DNA of 64,000 nucleotides, taken from positions 1 to 64,000 of the forward strand of contig JBGURX010000038.1 in assembly GCA_045132235.1 (NCBI GenBank), given 5' to 3'. Each line of letters begins with the position of its first letter. Within the stretch, counting starts at the first letter, position 1. The position numbers and the translations under genes are program-made. The stretch comes from UBA1756 sp045132235 (GTDB lineage Bacteria > Bacteroidota > Bacteroidia > Bacteroidales > WCHB1-69). The notes under the pieces were generated by a model. It was not told the DNA's origin, ran no database searches, and worked only from the letters and a program-made list of their open reading frames with translations. Shown piece after piece: positions 62,701-64,000 of the stretch.

Positions 62701-64000
62701 TGCTTCCATTGTTAAAATCATAGGAGGCCAATTCCGTCATGGCAGCATAGCTCACATTGTAGCTGGAGCCAGAACCACTCCATGAGATATCGGCGGTACG
62801 ACCAGTTAAATTGCTCACAATAAGACTAGTAGGAGTAGGAACATTCACCACGAAGTTGGCTGTCAGCGTGCGAGCGCTACTGACCGTGAACGAATAATTC
62901 GGATCAGTTGACACCACCGTACCATTCTCAGTCCAGTTTTCAAACACATAACAGCTGGACGAGGGAGTGGCGGAAAGGCTGGCGGTACCGCACATGCTGA
63001 CGCTACCTGCACCGCTCACCGTACCTGCTCCGCTGGGGTTGACATTGGCGGTGATATTGGCCGTACCCGAGCACTTCGCTATCGAGATATTGTCCACTGC
63101 CGCAGGAGGCTGGGTACCGCCACTGCCGTCGTTGGCCCACATGAAAACGAGGTAGTAATTGCCCGCTGACACGCTGGGGGTAGCCAGATGGGTTTGCCAG
63201 TCGGATGACACATTCAACTTAGAGCCGCCATCCAAAGAGATCCAGCCACTTGGAGAAGAGCTCATATAGCTATATGAGGAAGTACTACCATCTGGGAGCA
63301 CACCTGCAGTAAAAGTGGCCGAAGCAGGAGCCAGCCACACTCTCAAATAGTCATAACTACCCTCACCATAGCCTTTCCAGTCGTAAGATACATTGTATTG
63401 TCCTCCCCCAAATGACAACAATTTGGTGGCATAGGATATTTGAATACTGCCGACAGTGTATGCATTGCTGGATCCACCGTTGTTGGAAATGTAAAGGCTA
63501 TGGGTGCCACCGTGGTTGGTAGCCGTGCCGACAACCCATGCATTTGTACTGTTCACGAACTCCCACTGGGGAGAGCTCTCAAAGGTCTCTGTCCAACCAT
63601 TGTCAACTGAAGTAGCTTCTATCGAGGTAGTGAAGGAGATAGGGCCTGCCCAGTTGCTCTGCTCACTGCCGCAATTGGAACGGACATAAACCTCATACGA
63701 TGTCAATGGAGAAAGTCCTGTGAGAGTGTAAGAAGAGGTAGTGATTCCAGTAACGGTGACGGGGGCACCAGAGCCCATGGCGGAAATATTGACATTGTCA
63801 ATGCCAAGTCCATAACCATATTCATCGGTGTGCCTGAAGCCGATTTGACAATTAGCAGCACAAGCGGCTGCAGGGAGTGTAACACTCTGTGTTGTCCACC
63901 CAGAATGTGCCGCTGTTGTACTAAAAACAGGTCCCTGCCAAGCGCCTCCATTTAAGCGGTAATAAACATATAAGTAATCGATGTCACCACTCCAAGAACG
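47795..64000 (-). CDS. Giant multidomain T9SS surface protein, adhesin-like (5' end outside window)
   Basis: At least 5,401 residues lie in one unbroken frame that stays open to base 64000, so both the start codon and signal peptide are outside. From the N-terminal side one sees jelly-roll adhesion and FN3 domains (TVRSYEV-type), two divergent InlB-like repeats, and a tandem duplicated adhesion/FN3 unit. Next come two glycine-rich domains (56595-57377 and 55490-56310), several Ig-like segments, many short Cys-containing GCDS repeats and four copies of a 140-residue module. It ends in a T9SS type A sorting domain (FYPNPARDIVHV ... GVYFVNLRDND ... KKLVVTK). It is expected on the cell surface as an adhesin or matrix protein. 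No catalytic domain was recognised. Codon use looks like the neighbours. A hairpin terminator follows the stop. Confidence 0.9.
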   Translation of the reverse strand, partial: RSWSGDIDYLYVYYRLNGGAWQGPVFSTTAAHSGWTTQSVTLPAAACAANCQIGFRHTDEYGYGLGIDNVNISAMGSGAPVTVTGITTSSYTLTGLSPLTSYEVYVRSNCGSEQSNWAGPISFTTSIEATSVDNGWTETFESSPQWEFVNSTNAWVVGTATNHGGTHSLYISNNGGSSNAYTVGSIQISYATKLLSFGGGQYNVSYDWKGYGEGSYDYLRVWLAPASATFTAGVLPDGSTSSYSYMSSSPSGWISLDGGSKLNVSSDWQTHLATPSVSAGNYYLVFMWANDGSGGTQPPAAVDNISIAKCSGTANITANVNPSGAGTVSGAGSVSMCGTASLSATPSSSCYVFENWTENGTVVSTDPNYSFTVSSARTLTANFVVNVPTPTSLIVSNLTGRTADISWSGSGSSYNVSYAAMTELASYDFNNGSISGFSNSSSYSWGISSTSPHSGSYCIGSGNGGYASTTSDISLTATFTSTGIISFYSRVSSESCCDHGYFYIDGVQQYSEEGEIDWRQHTYSVAAGTHIFTWSFSKDVSVDNGEDRYYIDDVLLLIPGTPTIVSSSSTSTTLTGLTPETTYLVQVQGICDGNGGTWSSPVTFTTLESCSPPVSLVVGNETAHTADISWNGSGDSYNISYYPIVGAYDFNDGSIDAAFDNNNTYPWSISSVTPHSGAYCLASSSGFVSTSSEISLMATYPVAGTISFYSRVSSESCCDHGRFYIDGEQQLQEEGEIDWRQHTYSVAAGVHTFKWSYDKDGSVNNYEDKFYIDDILMEIPGTPVVVSSNSESTTLSGLDAGTTYLVQVQSVCDGTNSGWSAPVSFTTLETCPVSGLAVSNIGDASADVTWSGNADSYNVQYKLASADSWIDAATNISTTSTSLDNLAFRTTYQVRVQGVCEGEPGSWSSPVTFTTLARVCPTVEVLGSGGSVTNAFLPSESFYDYSLTQQIYTPCEIGGGGTISSISFYNGGETRARQYDIYMKHTAKESFASGSDWIAVTNADKVYSGTSTVSMTAGEWITFELDRAFEYDGVNNLVVVVNDKTGSYSSGMACYVYPADGNQAIYIYQDGTAFNPSSPSSYSGYVTNVKNQLHIGLCDQTSAGTATVSAEVSPSGTGTVSGTGVYAACQDIVILTATSGEGCLGFVNWTENGTVVSTDATYMFRATGDRHLVANFAITAPTNLSADNTTYNSTELLWSGNGESFNIRSVEGDFAIVTLVAGDVWSDGTGYQLLLDPTHSLYGSVIPTSGYLSAACSGNEGIYANFPIKIPANADGDCSTENVVRDNSVTILLPAGTYDWCITNPSPNDKIYIAGANGNRDARANDFVFQAGHTYTFEMFLQSMSDGDGVNLTETTNGINLGTFDALSGVSNPYTLTGLSPETLYGAQVQSVCNGVESDWSDPIYFTTLEMCPTPTNLHVNDLTAWSATLGWDQAGDATSWILEYSTSASFTSTTTQQQVVTENPFTINCLIPGTNYYARVKADCGSDLGQSTNWSNVVSFRPESALATPDEITIGNGTGTTYYGPFNSLWGYSYVEQIYTAAEIGGSGQITSISFNMSSSSTQTNSVDVFMKNVSRSSFADNTDWEPVTAADRVFSGTVTFSQGWTTITLDEPFDYDGNSNLMIGMHEYTSGYSTLYFYYTEATSALISGHSDSYDPNPYNMGSYSGTKYVQNYRLNLKLTLAPASTSVGGAIAEGSSEVCQSAAFTIASLDNGRAESYNWYRDGVLIDNENAHNAYYTISVEELQTLSVGSSYTYTRSILDRCDQSREVESEGSYTITILAPWTYPYENLITDYSTPLYCGASAELTAVEDVEVQHSWFLDAGCTELYATGSTVTLPYLTETTTLWHVAAGLQSACPSSPVSHTVEVNSHPIPSGEDMQAACGQPVTLEVSNPDEAFLYEWSDDANFENTLAQGTALTVTQGEGTYPYYLRSYSNLLQPADYLLNESFEGGVIPANWTRIDNDGDGYRWSLTNAADAAHTGSNFVSSLLYVPTLLSPYLSPDNWLVTPAVYIPEGSQEVSLSWWTMGQNMSTGSTSSTQFKVYVSTTGTSVNDFVNMINSETIVQSAGYQQHVYDLSSYAGRTVYIAFRHQYSSSSTLRVNLDDVTISYRGLGKGCYSQNGTVNLTVAPAQPVQVNGATISCGETATLEVVNPVEGLFYNWYADAQCTQLLHQGTTWELPAIGATTTYYVRAFGLRTTEGIDLVDSVINYSGETFEFVVPHDVNEVTLKLWGAQGGNAVASSSVTRHGGNGGYAVGTLHVEEGERLYVNVGGQGNDGVNGETGRAIEGGFNGGGNGGSASTGNAGYCPGAGGGGATDVRLGGNTVQHRILVAGGGGGASAGGNGGYGGGNACGDGNTNVTGVNGTGATTEMGGTGATGATAGGSGYGGNGGSGYAGGGGGGAGWFGGGGGASGAPNAGAGGGGSGYYTSVLYSPALISGNAAMPNPEGGASITGREGNGVAIISYLAPRYDTLCLIDPTPVIITIQELVQPEVENLQLVCGTPGRLVIDNPDDSYTYIWYSDAACTQEVNRGIYFDLEGGKNIANTTYYVKAYRSLLASSVEGQRDFVFTGDVQGFAIPAEATRITMEVWGADGGNMITDFTEAKGGRGGYSRGTLTQLEGIDSLFVYVGGSVNGHVNNGGYNGGQPASEGIGGGGGGASDISLLHADVNSNDHYFSRLIVAGGGGGSGYMGGNYQVAGGCGGGLAGGIGESGLSGTQEVPGGEGGGQTYSGDHSNNAFGRAYTGVALNGGGGGGGWYGGAAGAGSNINGGGGGGSGYIYTEETAQNYPSGCLLNSNLYLTDAQTLAGSVSVYPAKPDGNTQNGYVRIHYYFPERYLCESQLTEVSVTITAIDRPSIAYVSDENGEPAASNRVCRGSEILLAGQTAYAQSDAEQEQPWLLWMDADNNFLGYSNSGEAFHIEPPYDYASGNNYFFAYAATDLISVSGSFSTNPEELDIYDRDGKGVFVDLTASANLTVDTISFYPRYSDNANNASNVKVYCRLGSCEGAATNSAGWNLVYNGNLHQTQATLCNIPLDNPVEIYAGQKFSFYVMSDANLYFRPYGISSNNTQGIHIGDVLTAPSTNVLKVHAGYGADATASTSDFPSATSNRYFLGNIYYTLTGETQFGCVSENARRFSVRICNPSSVEEMELNATDTIICAGQSATISAVGASQGDITDYVWTSGSCDGVEISRGMESSYASVTVTPTVTTSYFVRLESEVCGATECKSKTIYVLNPADIATIEAPARICARNPLGIATPSFTTYLSELGVTVEAQGWECSQDGVTFQEFTDSVAVSESYNGWWVRYYVTTLCETGYSNAVQITVDSLPVVASLQQPDPMCAPTTFDWDSYVPEIEWHNNSNADTQQGWRLNINGEDVDFNASQEFRYSDTVKAWYYASNGCGEVLSDTITLEFWESPWAENLTALEGAVCAGQTLAVVPPVTHEFGGTIVKGWEYTAVYGSDYYIRFSDDTIIDYGMNNTWVRYYIGNECGAMHTDSVLLLVNDVPTLGELAYSGATYCSGDEFNLETPEVVDDGGLNSLATFWYLSADSALTADNTLTAVDVNNGVDADTWNNMWLRYADTNACGVGYSNAVQISVHPSLHLTVTPAFDTVCLGPSYHLSASSTLEGATFSWSGEGLDAQVGADVNATPAAQGTWVYTVTGYDAENGCSATAEASLRVNLIAKDTTVHICASDLNYVFDPDYYPPTVCDHSGAYTFKYTTDGGCDSVVYLMLDVTYPIERSVRVHYCNNPLQPYVWPVTGEAIGDVTMADTVIYRTQVVPCVSSFSDLDNHACDSIVYSLEFTISNEPYLDVPVADVVMPVNQAASAEFNLRKDCDYPGAQMAISYNLYKNDTLIDIVSDYGSVSISTYMPEVGQQFGDVVRTGTGNVPGNTFSLYNYDYDYFYADYFATLTNTVTASWNEPGEYKLELVVIGMDGGMDYAYTDDHGQVMGGAGSQPNGRIFADIRYINFHVGVVDTMPSLDTVVCERDLPFYEYGTEITGAGYYEVFAGNEGNYQMYPINVTVNTVSYDEFTVTLNDDCSSYTWNGVTYTGVGDFYDTVRYASGCDSLITTLHLLHSTDGSVVIDTAAMACGSFIWDVTGETYTESGNYTTDAPYGDCTATYNLHLTVNSAYSDTLHVTVAPMQLPYAYDDDHIYETEGEYDIVYQRENGCDSILHIVLGTSTTGFDINTVTEAAELGETAQYSVDVTSGGLDNMKVAVDYEIYRNGEILDNVEDFGYVYFSTYYADAHGSFGRQLRTGTGSIPANTFRIMNYYYTYFYLDFLNQAPSQLTARWDLPGDYKIKFYLRGREGGEDYVLTFNQNDPHLVGGGGSTRIAGDLAVDSIVMHYSVDTVYMDLDTVICSTEVPFVYHGHEFTASTEEPQQIEFSDPYQVSDTVVTFTLTVNPAYALFDTAFVCENAPYEDNNFTLSADTIAQVANGANTAVFTLNGQTEAGCDSTVTLTIFLLPLPEVGIYTPGTRVCEGREIVLTATGNADDYTWGPAGTAIVGNDPLQASVTVNETVTIYLTGTNNYLPYAPVIDQPNDQQIIDPDQNQTFEPISDFPFISCSVTDSVVLTAVPVGDTVDYEASVCRGEPYVDDIFNVSADETAETGTYVTMVETGRTDCGIFYARLTLTINPVYNDEFGFAEVSGEVCEGYGYSENGFELTAEEIAELRNMPVTRANTSDWVEDEDGYVVVTYNYDETDNACDSITQLTLHILPTAYADSTVHFCADQDMPFIYSENGQEFEVMGDTTVNVVYAQQAANGCDSIRRVTIVFDPMLTVELFGTEVCANAETAALSLEVSGNADTIRWTIDNETVIGSNVLSLDADQFESAISYSVYAGACVVSENVTIVINENPTLLIDTAICEGTTYVAPDGIEYTSGDDVITGYIPEQEGCDTYFEVNLTINPIYNVTVQESIDVTELPYEWNGLIFESAGSQTVNLTAATGCDSIVTLQLTVTDSHNGEAFMVAEETGENEYSLIAYANSMDQDTKVAIAYSVFKDGELVTNINADCGGELYMGTWLLNNYVGEVVYEPEGTIPGNTFRFSVNYLDYFYMHFLNGRDNKITHSFTEAGEYEIAFALMSRNDGQDQNLTYTFNGHTRNIGGYFSTVGDTLSTANITFTVDAVEEEEGDGTLPTLLVNGYNEATVQSATSTVEMTCEGNGYEPNTQLAVNYVILRGEQPMSTVNNVANIHISTYFPALNTYVGSDLEQGSGNMIENTFSLMNMFNFNYFYLHFMEATNSQINATWNQPGEYQIVFTLVEMERGSDVGIAYNGSQYAGGQSAVSTSTVLSTATVNYSVPASPNGAPMGINDNDLSQLDFYPNPARDIVHVQCTVDGAQLTVTDMSGKVVYAVNGTHTGTIDLNVNGWSAGVYFVNLRDNDKVITKKLVVTK
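47798..48040 (-). other. T9SS type A C-terminal sorting domain of the giant protein
   Basis: The last 80 or so residues hold FYPNPARDIV, VTDMSGKVVY, GVYFVNL and the terminal KKLVVTK, the standard order of the type A signal that is removed on surface attachment. Confidence 0.9.
48076..48480 (-). repeat. 140-residue module, copy 4
   Basis: It starts near QLAVNYVILRGEQ and contains ISTYFPALNTYVG, NTFSLMNMFNFNYFYLHF and ATWNQPGEYQIVFTLVEME. It aligns by eye with the copies at 48605-49020, 50935-51360 and 52065-52490. Confidence 0.75.
48605..49020 (-). repeat. 140-residue module, copy 3
   Basis: It starts near KVAIAYSVFKDGELV and contains IPGNTFRFSVNYLDYFYMHFL and AGEYEIAFALMSRNDGQD. It is directly next to copy 4. 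Confidence 0.75.
50935..51360 (-). repeat. 140-residue module, copy 2
   Basis: It starts near KVAVDYEIYRNGEILDNVED and contains RTGTGSIPANTFRIMNYYYT, FYLDFLNQ and RWDLPGDYKIKFYLRGREGG. Confidence 0.75.
52065..52490 (-). repeat. 140-residue module, copy 1
   Basis: It starts near QMAISYNLYKNDTLIDIVSD and contains RTGTGNVPGNTFSLYNYDYD, FYADYFATL and WNEPGEYKLELVVIGMDGG. Confidence 0.75.
55490..56310 (-). repeat. Glycine-rich domain 2 of the giant protein
   Basis: It starts with FVFTGDVQGFAIP and TMEVWGADGGN. It has glycine clusters IGGGGGGASD, VAGGGGGSGYMGG and NGGGGGGGWYGG with regular Tyr or Trp residues, and ends with GYVRIHYYF. The layout matches the Pfam glycine-rich family also present in ALK/LTK receptors. 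Confidence 0.75.
56595..57377 (-). repeat. Glycine-rich domain 1 of the giant protein
   Basis: It starts with ETFEFVVPHDVNEVTLKLWG followed by AQGG and has glycine runs GGGGASAGGNGGYGGG and GGGGGGAGWFGGGGGASG. It ends with GVAIISYLAP. It is about 260 residues and is similar in order to domain 2. Confidence 0.75.
60470..60702 (-). repeat. Divergent InlB-like repeat, copy 2
   Basis: It runs from TATVSAEVSPSGTGTVSGTG through WTENGTVVSTDATYMF to HLVANFAI. It shares NWTENGTVVSTD exactly with the copy at 62848-63078. Confidence 0.65.
61505..62740 (-). repeat. Tandem pair of near-identical adhesion/FN3 units in the giant protein
   Basis: Unit A is about 62185-62740 and unit B about 61505-62080, offset by roughly 660 bases. 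Both contain SFYSRVSSESCCDHG, EEGEIDWRQHTYSVAAG and YYIDDVL or FYIDDIL, then an FN3 segment. DNA is also highly similar around 61840-61880 and 62500-62540. Confidence 0.8.
62848..63078 (-). repeat. Divergent InlB-like repeat, copy 1
   Basis: It runs from TANITANVNPSGAGTVSGAG through NWTENGTVVSTDPNYSF to LTANFVV, the pattern of divergent InlB B-repeats found in bacterial surface proteins. Confidence 0.65.

Overview
The window is chromosomal DNA from a member of the Bacteroidota, most likely an uncultured gut- or rumen-type Bacteroidales. The signs are -7 promoter elements of the TAnnTTTG type in front of most transcription units, five proteins with type IX secretion system (T9SS) C-terminal sorting domains, a PorQ homologue, lipoproteins with Bacteroidota-style lipoboxes, a GH92 mannosidase, and a TonB receptor grouped with DUF5689 lipoproteins. 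No tRNA, rRNA, insertion sequence, prophage or CRISPR array was recognised. The window is gene dense and every intergenic gap is under 200 bases.

Layout. 1-4060: the end of a beta-helix T9SS protein, then a convergent three-domain acyl-activating/ACP/acyltransferase fusion. 4061-12514: a membrane LytTR regulator with three phased operator-like repeats, a GH92 alpha-mannosidase, murD-polA and recX. 12552-19149: a large fibronectin-III T9SS protein, a ComEA-like helix-hairpin-helix protein and an unusual membrane pyrophosphatase. 19194-27777: a DUF362 ferredoxin lipoprotein with recF, the acpP-fabF-rnc block, a beta-propeller lipoprotein, a MuiA-like protein and an iron-type superoxide dismutase. 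27894-34765: an operon with a flippase-like membrane protein, heptose adenylyltransferase, an M23/LysM peptidase and a T9SS type B protein, followed by a small HsdR_N nuclease-like protein, fabD and a DUF5618 protein. 34924-41348: an M6 metalloprotease divergent from porQ, then an aminotransferase and an MlaD-family protein, converging on apbE. 41364-47661: TonB receptor, two DUF5689 lipoproteins, ribBA and apbE read as one leftward unit. 47795-64000: one giant leftward gene with at least 5,401 codons inside the window and an open 5' end.

How the genes fit together. The dominant theme is the cell envelope and surface: T9SS cargo and PorQ, peptidoglycan synthesis and cleavage, lipid and fatty-acid metabolism (acyl activation, acpP, fabF, fabD, PlsC-like domain), LPS heptose activation, MCE-type lipid transport and TonB import. 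Housekeeping DNA and RNA functions (polA, recX, recF, rnc) lie between them.

The most unusual item is the giant adhesin-like protein. It carries two glycine-rich domains resembling those of ALK-type receptors, four copies of a roughly 140-residue module I do not recognise, and many short Cys-containing GCDS repeats. Other points worth a second look are the three 20-bp-spaced GGGGTGAAAA repeats before the LytTR gene, a pyrophosphatase with the signature of a divergent K+-independent subfamily, and a DNA polymerase I with a degenerate proofreading domain.
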